Of a stretch of DNA of 64,000 nucleotides, positions 1-8,568 are shown one piece after another (position 1 is the first letter of the stretch; each line of letters starts with the position of its first letter). The stretch is taken from contig CANLQH010000001.1 of assembly GCA_947493285.1 (NCBI GenBank), positions 372,001 to 436,000 of the forward strand, given 5' to 3'. The stretch is from an uncultured Tenacibaculum sp. (GTDB taxonomy: Bacteria > Bacteroidota > Bacteroidia > Flavobacteriales > Flavobacteriaceae). A program made the translations under genes and the position numbers. The notes below the pieces were generated by a model that saw only the letters and a list, made by a program, of their open reading frames with translations, ran no database searches and was not told the origin of the DNA.

Positions 1-1
1 A

Positions 2-559
2 GCTCCTGATACTGAAGCTCCAACTGCTCCGACTAGCTTAACGGTTTCGAATGTTACTCAAACTACGGCTGATTTAGCTTGGACTGCTTCAACAGATAAT
101 GTTGCTATTACTGGATATGATGTATATCAAGGAAATACTGTAATTGCTACAGTTACTACTACTAACTATAATGTTACTGGATTAACTGCTAGTACAAATT
201 ATACATTCTCTGTTAAAGCAAAAGACGAAGCTGGAAATGTTTCTGCTGCAAGTAATACAATCGGAGTTACTACAACTACAGCTCCTGATACAGAAACACC
301 ATCTGCTCCTACTAACTTAATAGTTTCTAATGTTACAGAAACATCAGCAAATATAGCTTGGTCAGCTTCAACAGATAATGTTGCTGTTACTGGATATGAT
401 GTATACCAAGGAAGCGCTGTAATTGCTACGGTTACTAATACAAACTATAATGTTACTGGATTAACTGCTGGTACTACCTATACTTTCTCTATTAAAGCGA
501 AAGATGAAGCTGGAAACACTTCATTAGCTAGTAATAATGTAAATATTACTACAAATGCT
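2..559 (+). repeat. Two tandem 279-base FN3-coding repeats
   Basis: The segment starting at base 2 is repeated from base 281 with a period of 279 bases (93 codons). Long runs are identical, for example around the codons for TGYDVYQG and YNVTGLTA. Identity at the DNA level, including codon choice, points to recent duplication of an FN3 module. The first copy is cut by the window edge or begins just before it. Confidence 0.85.
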
Positions 560-1339
560 ACTTCTACAAGTACTATACTTTCTGAATCTTATTTTGAAAG
601 TGGATGGGATAATTGGACAGATGGTGGTAATGATTGTGCTCGTTATAAAGGGTCTCTTTCTTATGAAGGAAATTACTCAATTCGTATTAGAGATAACTCT
701 GGCGTAAATTCATCTATGACATCGCAAGCATATGATATATCTTCTTATGATACTGTAGAAGTAGAATTTTACTTTTATTCTTATAGTATGGAAACCGGAG
801 AAGACTTCTGGTTACGTTATTATGACGGAAACTCATGGCAAACCGTTGAAACTTATGTTAGCGGAACTGATTTCGAAAATACAAGTTTCTATGTAGCTAC
901 AGTAACTTTAAATAAAGCTGATTATAACTTTGCTAATAATGCACAGTTCCGTTTCCAAAATGATGCCTCTGCAAATGCTGATCAAATATTTATAGATCAA
1001 GTAACTATTACAGGAAAAACTGGTACTACAAGTGCAAAAGGTATTTTAGCGAGTAGTAAAACTACTCACGTACGTTATTTCGATTCTGGATTAGAATTAC
1101 CTGAAACTGACTTTAAAGCATACCCAAACCCAGTAGCAGGTGATGTTTTAAATATTCAATTAAATGATACTGAGGCCAAAAATGTAACTTATACAATCTC
1201 TTCTATGTTAGGGAAAGTTATTACTAGAGGTTATTTAACTGATGATTATATCAACGTTAACAACCTTAATACTGGAATCTATTTATTAGAAATTAATGAC
1301 GGTGAAGAAAAGATGGTTCAGAAATTTATTAAAAAGTAA
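2..1339 (+). CDS. Secreted FN3-repeat protein with T9SS sorting domain (5' partial)
   Basis: The reading frame is open from base 2, so the start lies outside the window; 445 residues are visible. Residues 1-93 and 94-186 are two fibronectin type III domains (each with TGYDVYQG and YTFSVKAKDEAGN-type strands). Residues about 195-340 form a beta-sandwich-like module starting ESYFESGWDNWTDGG, of the kind found near the C-terminus of flavobacterial secreted hydrolases. The last 80 residues are a type A T9SS sorting domain (YPNPV, GIYLLEI, basic end FIKK), so the protein is exported through the outer membrane and processed. The catalytic part, if any, is missing, so the substrate is unknown. A strong hairpin terminator follows. 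Confidence 0.93.
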   Translation, partial: APDTEAPTAPTSLTVSNVTQTTADLAWTASTDNVAITGYDVYQGNTVIATVTTTNYNVTGLTASTNYTFSVKAKDEAGNVSAASNTIGVTTTTAPDTETPSAPTNLIVSNVTETSANIAWSASTDNVAVTGYDVYQGSAVIATVTNTNYNVTGLTAGTTYTFSIKAKDEAGNTSLASNNVNITTNATSTSTILSESYFESGWDNWTDGGNDCARYKGSLSYEGNYSIRIRDNSGVNSSMTSQAYDISSYDTVEVEFYFYSYSMETGEDFWLRYYDGNSWQTVETYVSGTDFENTSFYVATVTLNKADYNFANNAQFRFQNDASANADQIFIDQVTITGKTGTTSAKGILASSKTTHVRYFDSGLELPETDFKAYPNPVAGDVLNIQLNDTEAKNVTYTISSMLGKVITRGYLTDDYINVNNLNTGIYLLEINDGEEKMVQKFIKK

Positions 1340-1361
1340 TTTCTAAATTCATTAAAAAATA

Positions 1362-1397
1362 AAAAAGACAGTTAATTTATATTGACTGTCTTTTTTT
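1362..1397 (+). terminator. Rho-independent terminator
   Basis: An 11-base perfect stem (1362-1372 pairs with 1385-1395), 12-base loop, and a run of seven T. It closes the transcript of the FN3/T9SS gene. Confidence 0.85.
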
Positions 1398-1532
1398 ATT
1401 ATACACAATTGCCTAAACCCTGTAAAATAAAATTAGTCTGTCTTTTAAGAAACTTCAGCTATAAATTATATATTCATTTTATTATTTAAAGATTTTTAAT
1501 TGGTAACTTTATCTTTTAAAATTTCAACTTTA

Positions 1533-2783
1533 ATGAAACACATCTTTTCACACTCTACTATATTTTTACTTTTTATTTGTTTTCAGTTTACATCTTGTGC
1601 GCAACAGCAAAAATCTACAATTAAAAAGGTTGAAAAAACTGATTTAAAAGTTAAAACGGGAGCAGATAGAACTGATTTATATCTTTCTAAATTAAAAGGA
1701 AAAAACATAGCAATTGTTGCTAATCAAACTTCTGTCTTAAACGTTTTACAGAGAGCAGAAGTAAGTCCAAATGTTATGGGGTCTAAATTGATGAATCATC
1801 ACTTAGTAGATTATCTACATAATTATAACGGAATTAATGTAAAAAAGGTTTTTGCTCCTGAGCATGGTTTTCGAGGAAAAGAAGATGCTGGCGCTCATGT
1901 AAACGATGGAGTTGATACCAAAACCGGATTACCAATTTTATCGCTTCACGGTAAAAGTAAAAAACCTTCTGCCGAACAACTAAAAGATATAGACGTAGTT
2001 GTTTTTGATATTCAAGATGTTGGTACTCGTTTTTACACTTATATTTCTTCATTGCATTATGTAATGGAAGCCTGTGCAGAAGCTAACATTCCAGTAATGG
2101 TTTTAGATCGCCCAAACCCTAATGGACATTATATAGACGGACCTATATTAGAACCTAAACACAAAAGTTTTGTGGGTATGCATCCAGTTCCTGTTGTTTA
2201 TGGTATGACCATTGGTGAGTACGGACAAATGATTAATGGCGAAAAATGGTTAAAAGATGGTATACAATGTGATTTAGCTGTAATTCCTTTAGAAAACTAC
2301 ACACACGATTATCAATATAGTTTACCTATTAAACCGTCCCCTAACTTACCTAACGACAAATCAATTAACTTATACCCTAGTTTAGGATTCTTCGAAGGAA
2401 CTACGATTAATGCTGGTAGAGGAACTGATATTCAATTTCAGGTTTATGGTGCTCCTTTTTTTAAAGAATCAGATTTTAGTTATTCTCCAAAATCTAACGA
2501 AGGAGCTAAATATCCAAAGCACAAAGACAAATTATGCTATGGAAAAGACCTTAGAGAAACTGACCATTTAAATACTATTAATTTAGCATGGTTAATAGAT
2601 GCTTATAAACAAACCCCTAAAAAGGAATCTTTTTTTGGTAAAACGTTTACCATTCATGCAGGTACCGAAAAACTACAACAACAACTTGAACAAGGTTTAA
2701 CTGAACAAGAGATTAAAAATTATTGGAAAGAAGGTTTAGAAAATTTTAAAAAAACTAGAAATAAATACCTAATTTATAAATAG
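1533..2783 (+). CDS. namZ: NamZ-like exo-beta-N-acetylmuramidase lipoprotein (DUF1343)
   Basis: A 416-residue DUF1343 protein. Family members such as NamZ release terminal N-acetylmuramic acid from peptidoglycan fragments, so a role in cell-wall recycling or scavenging is likely. Seen here: a lipoprotein signal peptide with lipobox FTSC (Cys22), then PEHGFRG, FDIQDVGTRFYTYIS and DRPNP, all conserved in the family. The frame also opens 33 bases earlier at a TTG, but the ATG at 1533 begins directly with the signal peptide and is preferred. It stands alone between a terminator and a small exported protein. The activity is inferred from the family. Confidence 0.88.
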   Translation: MKHIFSHSTIFLLFICFQFTSCAQQQKSTIKKVEKTDLKVKTGADRTDLYLSKLKGKNIAIVANQTSVLNVLQRAEVSPNVMGSKLMNHHLVDYLHNYNGINVKKVFAPEHGFRGKEDAGAHVNDGVDTKTGLPILSLHGKSKKPSAEQLKDIDVVVFDIQDVGTRFYTYISSLHYVMEACAEANIPVMVLDRPNPNGHYIDGPILEPKHKSFVGMHPVPVVYGMTIGEYGQMINGEKWLKDGIQCDLAVIPLENYTHDYQYSLPIKPSPNLPNDKSINLYPSLGFFEGTTINAGRGTDIQFQVYGAPFFKESDFSYSPKSNEGAKYPKHKDKLCYGKDLRETDHLNTINLAWLIDAYKQTPKKESFFGKTFTIHAGTEKLQQQLEQGLTEQEIKNYWKEGLENFKKTRNKYLIYK

Positions 2784-2861
2784 TTTAATTTGATTGCTTT
2801 CGTTAATAAATCATTAAAAAGGATTCATATTCCTAAACTAGTTGTAAATAATTGCTAAAAA

Positions 2862-3548
2862 ATGATAAAAAAATTATCTCTTATTTTATTTATCTTTTCT
2901 AATTCATTACTTGGACAAAATCCTGTAATGTTAACTGATGGATATACTAATGGAATCATTAACGAAAATGATACTCTTTACGCATTAGTTAGAGATCACA
3001 ATGGATTTAAACTGGAATCAACAATTGTAATAAAAATTGACTCTTTTTATAATCCAGCTAAAGATTTAAAACTTCCTGAATACAAAATTGATGAAAATAT
3101 AAAACCTATAGTCCTTTTTAAAAACATTGATTTAAAAAAAGAAAATATTAAAGGTGAATTTTTAGATTTTTATTTTTTAGAACCAAATTCAGAAATATCG
3201 TTTAATTTAATTAATTCCAAATCAACAGTAAAAGCAATTGGCACTGTAGAACATCATAAGAACTTTAAATTAATTCATAATTATGAAATATTAGTTAATA
3301 TTATTGAAAATGATTTAGAAAAAGAATATTCAATTATCAAAGTTCCGAGTGCGCAATGGACTAACAAAAACTTTATTGAAGCTCCTAAAATTATTTGGGT
3401 GGGTGATATAGATAATGATAATAAAATTGATTTTATAATAGAAGAATCAACCCATTATACTATGATTAAAAGAAGTTTATACTTATCATCTGAAATAAAA
3501 GAAAAGAATTATGTGAGGAAAATTCTAGTTGAGGATTCAATTGATTGA
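2862..3548 (+). CDS. Exported protein of unknown function
   Basis: A 228-residue protein with a Sec signal peptide at residues 1-18 (LFIFSNSLLGQ). The mature part is rich in beta-strand-like segments. Near residues 180-195 it carries GDIDNDNKIDF, which resembles the calcium-binding D-x-D-x-D loop of FG-GAP or dockerin-like repeats; a single loop does not define a family. I do not recognise it. It is 78 bases after the NamZ-like gene on the same strand and could be cotranscribed with it; no terminator is seen between them. Confidence 0.7.
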   Translation: MIKKLSLILFIFSNSLLGQNPVMLTDGYTNGIINENDTLYALVRDHNGFKLESTIVIKIDSFYNPAKDLKLPEYKIDENIKPIVLFKNIDLKKENIKGEFLDFYFLEPNSEISFNLINSKSTVKAIGTVEHHKNFKLIHNYEILVNIIENDLEKEYSIIKVPSAQWTNKNFIEAPKIIWVGDIDNDNKIDFIIEESTHYTMIKRSLYLSSEIKEKNYVRKILVEDSID

Positions 3549-3620
3549 TAAAACAACTATTTACAACAAAACCTAAACTATATTAAAATGCAGTTTTGCC
3601 AAAACACTAGCGAAACCTAT

Positions 3621-6065
3621 TTAATAAGCATCCACATCAATAATAAAACGGATAGGTCTAAAATCTTTAACTGCTTCAAACGTATTTCTAATTTTAGTAA
3701 TTTGTTCTTTCGTTTTTCCTAACGATTGTTTTGGCGGAATCTTAATCACCAAGTTTTTAATATATAAGTTTCTAATACGAGAAACTGCTGGTGCTGATGG
3801 CCCTAAAACATTTTCTCCAAATACATTTTGTAAAGCTTTTACCAACCAATTTATTCCACTGTCAACTCTAGTGTAATCCTTATGCTTTAAAGTAATTTTA
3901 ATTACTCGATAGTAAGGCGGGTAATGAAATTGCCAACGATCTTGTAACTGTTCTTTATACATTTCAGCATAATTAGTTGTTGAAACCTGCTGTAATATTT
4001 GGTGATACGGGTTATAGGTTTGTATGGCTACATTCCCTTGTTTTTTGGTTCGTCCTGCCCTACCCGATACTTGTACCATTAATTGATATGCACGTTCGTG
4101 TGCTCTAAAATCAGGGAAATTCAACATAGAATCGGCATTTAAAACACCAACTAACGATACATTTTCAAAATCTAATCCTTTCGATAACATTTGTGTTCCT
4201 ACTAAAATATCAATTTCTTGCGCTTCAAAAGCACCAATTATTTTCTGATATCCGTATTTACCGCGAGTGGTATCTAAATCCATACGACCAATATTATGAT
4301 TCGGAAATAATTCTTTTAACTCTAATTCTATTTGTTCGGTTCCAAAACCTTTCGTGTCTAACGTTGCTGTACCACAAGCACCACAACTATTTGGCATTGA
4401 TCGTTGATAATTACAATAATGACATTTTAATTCTTTACGGAATTTATGATAGGTTAAACTCACATCACAATTAGGGCATTGAGGCGAAACACCACACGTA
4501 GTACACTCTACAACTGGAGAAAATCCACGGCGATTTTGAAATAAAATTACTTGTTCTTTTTCATCTAAAGCTTCGTTTATCATTTTTAACAAACGATCAG
4601 AAAAATGACCAGTCATTTCCTTTTTTCGATGTTTTTCTTTTACATCAATCAATTCAATTTTTGGTAATTGAATATTACCAAAACGACGATTTAATTCAAC
4701 AAAACCATATTTATTCTGCTTTGCATTGTAATAACTTTCTAACGATGGTGTTGCTGATCCTAATAAAACTTTCGCTTTATGTAAATGACCTAAAACCACC
4801 GCAGCATCACGAGCATTATATCTTGGTGAAGGCTCAAACTGTTTATAAGACGATTCGTGCTCTTCATCAACCACAATTAATCCTAAATTAGAAAAAGGTA
4901 AAAACCCTGACGAACGCGCTCCTAAAATAATTTGTGCTTTCGGTTTATTTTCTAATACATTATTCCATACTTCTACGCGCTCATTCATCGAATATTTAGA
5001 ATGAAATACCGATATAAAATTCCCAAAATAGTTTTGTAATCGCGTAATTATCTGTGTTGTTAAAGCAATTTCTGGTAATAAGAATAATACTTGTTTGCCT
5101 TCAGCAATAACTTCTTTAATCAATTTTACGTAAATTTCTGTTTTACCAGAACCTGTAACTCCGTGTAATAAGGTTACATTTTGAGTTTCGAAAGACGTTT
5201 TAATTTCTGTATACGCTTGTTGCTGAAACTCATTTAACTCTTTAATCTGATTTGTTTCTCCTTGATAAGAAATTCTATCCGTTTGAATCTGATAAAAATC
5301 AAATATTTCTTTATCAACCAGAGCTTTTAAAACCGCAGATGAAACTCCTGATTTTTCAATTAAATCTTTAGCTTTTATTGGCTTTTTAGCAGCTGCTAAT
5401 TGAAAATAAGTTAATACTAACTCTTTTTGTTTTTTTGCTCTTGATAATTGTTCTAATAATTCTTGAAGTCCGTTATCTAACCTATAATTTGCATTTAAAC
5501 GTACATATTTAACCAACTTAGGTTTATAAGTTTCGTAAATTTCTTCTTTAATAAAAGCGGCTTCTTTATTTATTAATCCATCAATAATTGGTAATACTGT
5601 TTTCTTACCTAAAATATCTGCTACTTGATGAATGGTTAATTGCGAATGATGCTCTAAAGCTTCAAAAATTAAAAACTCCTCATCAGTTAAAACAGATTCA
5701 TCTTTTAAAGCTTCGTTTTTATAAATACTCGTTTCACTTTCTAACATAAAAGCAGATGGTAATGCTGCTCTATATACATCACCTAACGAACACATATAAT
5801 AGCTAGAAATCCACTGCCAATGTTTTAATTGACATTCATTTACAATAGGCTGTTCATCTAAAATTTGATGAATATCCTTTGCTTCGTATAATTCTGGTGC
5901 TTTTTGATGGATGTTAAACACCAACGCTGTATAAATTTTACTTTTTCCAAACGGAACCGCAACTCGCATTCCTTTTTTTAAGGATGTAGCTTCCGCTTCG
6001 GTTACCGAATAAGTAAACGTTTTTTTTAACGGAATGGGTAATATGACGTCGATGAAATGTGCCAT
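3621..6065 (-). CDS. priA: Primosomal replication restart helicase PriA
   Basis: An 814-residue PriA. It recognises stalled forks and D-loops and reloads the replicative helicase. Residues 1-100 form the 3'-OH-binding domain. The helicase core starts near residue 290 with Walker A GVTGSGKT (about 298-305) and the DEEH box follows. The inserted zinc region at about 520-567 has the pattern CxxC, CxxC, CxxC, CxxC (CTTC, CPNC, CHYC, CGAC), the two-zinc signature of PriA. Its ATG overlaps the upstream lipoprotein stop by one base (TAATG), so the two are translationally coupled. Confidence 0.97.
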   Translation of the reverse strand: MAHFIDVILPIPLKKTFTYSVTEAEATSLKKGMRVAVPFGKSKIYTALVFNIHQKAPELYEAKDIHQILDEQPIVNECQLKHWQWISSYYMCSLGDVYRAALPSAFMLESETSIYKNEALKDESVLTDEEFLIFEALEHHSQLTIHQVADILGKKTVLPIIDGLINKEAAFIKEEIYETYKPKLVKYVRLNANYRLDNGLQELLEQLSRAKKQKELVLTYFQLAAAKKPIKAKDLIEKSGVSSAVLKALVDKEIFDFYQIQTDRISYQGETNQIKELNEFQQQAYTEIKTSFETQNVTLLHGVTGSGKTEIYVKLIKEVIAEGKQVLFLLPEIALTTQIITRLQNYFGNFISVFHSKYSMNERVEVWNNVLENKPKAQIILGARSSGFLPFSNLGLIVVDEEHESSYKQFEPSPRYNARDAAVVLGHLHKAKVLLGSATPSLESYYNAKQNKYGFVELNRRFGNIQLPKIELIDVKEKHRKKEMTGHFSDRLLKMINEALDEKEQVILFQNRRGFSPVVECTTCGVSPQCPNCDVSLTYHKFRKELKCHYCNYQRSMPNSCGACGTATLDTKGFGTEQIELELKELFPNHNIGRMDLDTTRGKYGYQKIIGAFEAQEIDILVGTQMLSKGLDFENVSLVGVLNADSMLNFPDFRAHERAYQLMVQVSGRAGRTKKQGNVAIQTYNPYHQILQQVSTTNYAEMYKEQLQDRWQFHYPPYYRVIKITLKHKDYTRVDSGINWLVKALQNVFGENVLGPSAPAVSRIRNLYIKNLVIKIPPKQSLGKTKEQITKIRNTFEAVKDFRPIRFIIDVDAY

Positions 6066-6766
6066 TATTCTACTATTTCTATTGGTGTTGGTGGCGGTGG
6101 TTTATGATGAATAATATTTCCATCTTTATCAAATTGTCTGAAATCTGGTTCTAATAATATTTGAAGAGGATAAATATTCTTTAAAGAATCTATATTTTCT
6201 TTTTGAAAACTACTAATAAAATTAAAATAAGAAACAGAAATAGTATCTAATGCTTTAGATATTCTTTCTTTTGATTTTTTCTCAAAATTACGATACCTAA
6301 CAATAATTAAGTTTTTCTTAGGATTATCGCTATACCTTGAATCTTTACCCCAATTTAATAATTGTTTTTGTAAATATTCCTCTAAAATTTCAACCGTTAA
6401 AACTTGATTGTCTTCAAAGAAAGTTTTAGCTTCTTTAAAATCACCTTCTAACCAAAGTGTGTTTTTTTCTTTAGGACAAAATGTAGGTAAATGACAAGAA
6501 ATAACTAAACTTAAATTTATAGATAAATCTATATTACGTAATCTAATAAACTGGTTTTTGCTTACTATTTCTTCATAATACTTACATTTCTCAGGAACGT
6601 CTTTAAAACCATATATTGTATCAAAAGAAAAAACAAAAGTTGAATCCGTATTTGTTTGAGTAGGAAAAACATCTTTCATTGTTAAAACTCTTTCTTTTGG
6701 AGTTTTAGAACAAGAAACCACAACTATAAATAAAACTGGGATTATGTATACTAGAAGCTTTTTCAT
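6065..6766 (-). CDS. Hypothetical lipoprotein upstream of priA
   Basis: A 233-residue lipoprotein; signal peptide with lipobox VVSC (Cys19). It contains no domain I recognise. The middle has two cysteines near residues 110-117 (SCHLPTFC) and the C-terminus has a short proline run (KPPPPTP) likely to be flexible. It is the first gene of a two-gene unit with priA, joined by a TAATG overlap, although a shared role is not obvious. A conserved-hypothetical lipoprotein is the safest reading. Confidence 0.7.
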   Translation of the reverse strand: MKKLLVYIIPVLFIVVVSCSKTPKERVLTMKDVFPTQTNTDSTFVFSFDTIYGFKDVPEKCKYYEEIVSKNQFIRLRNIDLSINLSLVISCHLPTFCPKEKNTLWLEGDFKEAKTFFEDNQVLTVEILEEYLQKQLLNWGKDSRYSDNPKKNLIIVRYRNFEKKSKERISKALDTISVSYFNFISSFQKENIDSLKNIYPLQILLEPDFRQFDKDGNIIHHKPPPPTPIEIVE

Positions 6767-6823
6767 CTAATATCAAAACTACACAAAAATCACTACATTG
6801 TAAATAGAAAAACAAAGGTATTT

Positions 6824-7672
6824 ATGACTTCATTAGAATGGAAAAACAAAGGTGAATTTTTAACGATTAACAATCGAAAAATCTTTGTTATTGATGAAGG
6901 TAATTCTGATAAAACCTTAGTTATTTTACATGGCTATCCAACTTCTTCATTCGATTATTACAAAGCTCTACCCTATTTAACAAAACAGTATCGTGTAATT
7001 ATTCACGATCATTTAGGTTTTGGTTTTTCTGACAAACCTTTAGATTATTCGTATTCTTTAATAGAACAGGCTGATATTGCTTTATTACTTTGGGAAAAAC
7101 TGAATTTAAAAAACGTTACACTTTTAGCACATGATTACGGTACGAGTGTAGCTACCGAAATTATTGCCCGAAATAATCAAAGTCAGTTAACTATAAATAT
7201 CGAAAAACTGATTTTATGCAACGGAAGTATGCATATTGAATTAGCAAAATTGAGAACGATTCAAAAATTATTGAAGAATAAAATTACAGGTAAATGGGTT
7301 GCTAAACTGGCAAATCAAGCTATTTTTAATAGAAATATCCAAAATATTTATTTTGATAGCTCGAAGGTTTCTAAAGAAGAATTAGATGAAATGTGGTTTC
7401 AAATAAACCATAATAACGGACGGAATGTTATCCATTTATTAAGTAACTATATTAACGAACGCTATTTTTTCTGGCATCGTTGGATTGGTGCTTTAACACA
7501 AACTAAAATACCAACAAAAATTGTTTGGGCTACTCACGATCCTATTGCTGTAAAAGCTATTGCAGAACAATTACACAAAGAAATCCCTAACAACAAATTA
7601 CTTTGGTTAGAAAACACAGGACATTTCCCTATGCTTGAAAACCCTAAAGAATGGAGTAATTTGGTGTTATAA
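6824..7672 (+). CDS. MEST-like alpha/beta hydrolase
   Basis: A 282-residue alpha/beta hydrolase without a signal peptide. The oxyanion motif HGYP is at 36-39. The nucleophile elbow reads HDYG (103-106), so the predicted nucleophile is Asp104, as in epoxide hydrolases and haloalkane dehalogenases, rather than the serine of esterases. The general base is His267 in TGHFP. The cap region (NNGRNVI, HLLSNYINERYFFWHRWIGAL) resembles vertebrate MEST/PEG1 as I remember that sequence. It is monocistronic, divergent from the priA unit and convergent with the gene at 7785-8003. The substrate is unknown. Confidence 0.82.
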   Translation: MTSLEWKNKGEFLTINNRKIFVIDEGNSDKTLVILHGYPTSSFDYYKALPYLTKQYRVIIHDHLGFGFSDKPLDYSYSLIEQADIALLLWEKLNLKNVTLLAHDYGTSVATEIIARNNQSQLTINIEKLILCNGSMHIELAKLRTIQKLLKNKITGKWVAKLANQAIFNRNIQNIYFDSSKVSKEELDEMWFQINHNNGRNVIHLLSNYINERYFFWHRWIGALTQTKIPTKIVWATHDPIAVKAIAEQLHKEIPNNKLLWLENTGHFPMLENPKEWSNLVL

Positions 7673-7684
7673 AATGAATTCGTA

Positions 7685-7760
7685 AATCTGAACTTGTTTC
7701 AGATTCACATAACAAATAAGTAATCTAATTTTAGATGAGATTCCGAAATAAATTCGGAAT
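7685..7760. repeat. Cluster of three short hairpins
   Basis: Three consecutive inverted repeats fill the gap between convergent genes: 7685-7692 with 7698-7705 (8 bp), 7723-7727 with 7732-7736 (5 bp) and 7740-7747 with 7753-7760 (8 bp, ATTCCGAA/TTCGGAAT). The last ends GGAATGAC, resembling dispersed intergenic repeats of flavobacteria. They may stop transcription from both sides, but no long T-run follows. Confidence 0.55.
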
Positions 7761-7784
7761 GACGTTAAAAAACGATTCCCAAAT

Positions 7785-8003
7785 CTAACTTATCATTTTT
7801 AAATATAAATTCTCAACTTTAGTTCTTGCCCAAGGTGTAGTTCTTAAAAACTTTAAACTCGATTTATAGGTAGGATTATTTTTAAAAGCATTAATGTTTA
7901 AAATTTCTCCCATTTCTTCCCAACCATATTCTAAATACAATTCTTCTAACATGGTGGCTAATTTTATTCCGTGAAGCGGATTATTTGGTTGTTCTTGACT
8001 CAT
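7785..8003 (-). CDS. VF530 family protein (DUF2132)
   Basis: A 72-residue protein almost entirely covered by the VF530/DUF2132 family: [16 protein letters not shown] near the N-terminus, then YGWEEMG, and the closing motif [16 protein letters not shown]. The family prototype from Vibrio fischeri has a helical fold that has been suggested to bind DNA; the function is not established. It lies 19 bases downstream of the TlpA-like gene on the same strand and may share its transcript. Confidence 0.9.
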   Translation of the reverse strand: MSQEQPNNPLHGIKLATMLEELYLEYGWEEMGEILNINAFKNNPTYKSSLKFLRTTPWARTKVENLYLKMIS

Positions 8004-8022
8004 ATCGGCAAAAATAATGATT

Positions 8023-8568
8023 CTACTTTAGTAATTCGTCTAGTAGCTTTCTTGTTTTTTCACTATTCCAATCAGCTGGTCCTTTTTTATCTACAACAAT
8101 GTTTCCTTTCCTATCAAGAATAAAAGTAGCAGGTATTGTTTTACTTTTAAATTGCTCTGGGATATTACTTAAAATATTAAACGTTGGTAAAACGTAATTG
8201 TACTCTTCATAAAAACCAGCTATTGTTTTCCAATCTTCATTACTTACAAACACAAACTCAACTTTACCTTTATAATCGATGTATAATTCTTGAATACTCG
8301 GCATTTCTGCTCTACAAGGTGGGCACCAAGTAGCCCAAAAGTTTACAAAAACTACTTTATTTCTAGTTGAATTAAAATCAATATTTGAAGTATTCAACCC
8401 TTTTAATTTCCAATTATAATTTTTTAACTGTTTACGCTCATCAATACTAATTTCTGAAGGTGAAAAAGAAATTAACTTTATAAAATATTCTTTTGTTGGC
8501 GGGTATAATAACAAGCCAATAATTACAACAAATACAATATTAGGTATTCCTTTTTTAGTAAACTTCAT
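8023..8568 (-). CDS. TlpA-like thiol-disulfide oxidoreductase
   Basis: A 181-residue membrane-anchored thioredoxin-like protein: one transmembrane segment at about residues 9-22, then a periplasmic TlpA/ResA domain with the redox motif WCPPC (Cys82, Cys85). The cis-proline region reads KTIPATFIL. Such proteins reduce or isomerise disulfides outside the cytoplasm, often for cytochrome c maturation or envelope repair. Its ATG overlaps the upstream peptidase stop by one base (TAATG), so it is coupled to that gene. Confidence 0.92.
   Translation of the reverse strand: MKFTKKGIPNIVFVVIIGLLLYPPTKEYFIKLISFSPSEISIDERKQLKNYNWKLKGLNTSNIDFNSTRNKVVFVNFWATWCPPCRAEMPSIQELYIDYKGKVEFVFVSNEDWKTIAGFYEEYNYVLPTFNILSNIPEQFKSKTIPATFILDRKGNIVVDKKGPADWNSEKTRKLLDELLK

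Noticed and set aside
1500..1532. TTG start for the NamZ-like gene
   Set aside because: It would add 11 residues before a complete lipoprotein signal peptide that starts at the ATG at 1533.
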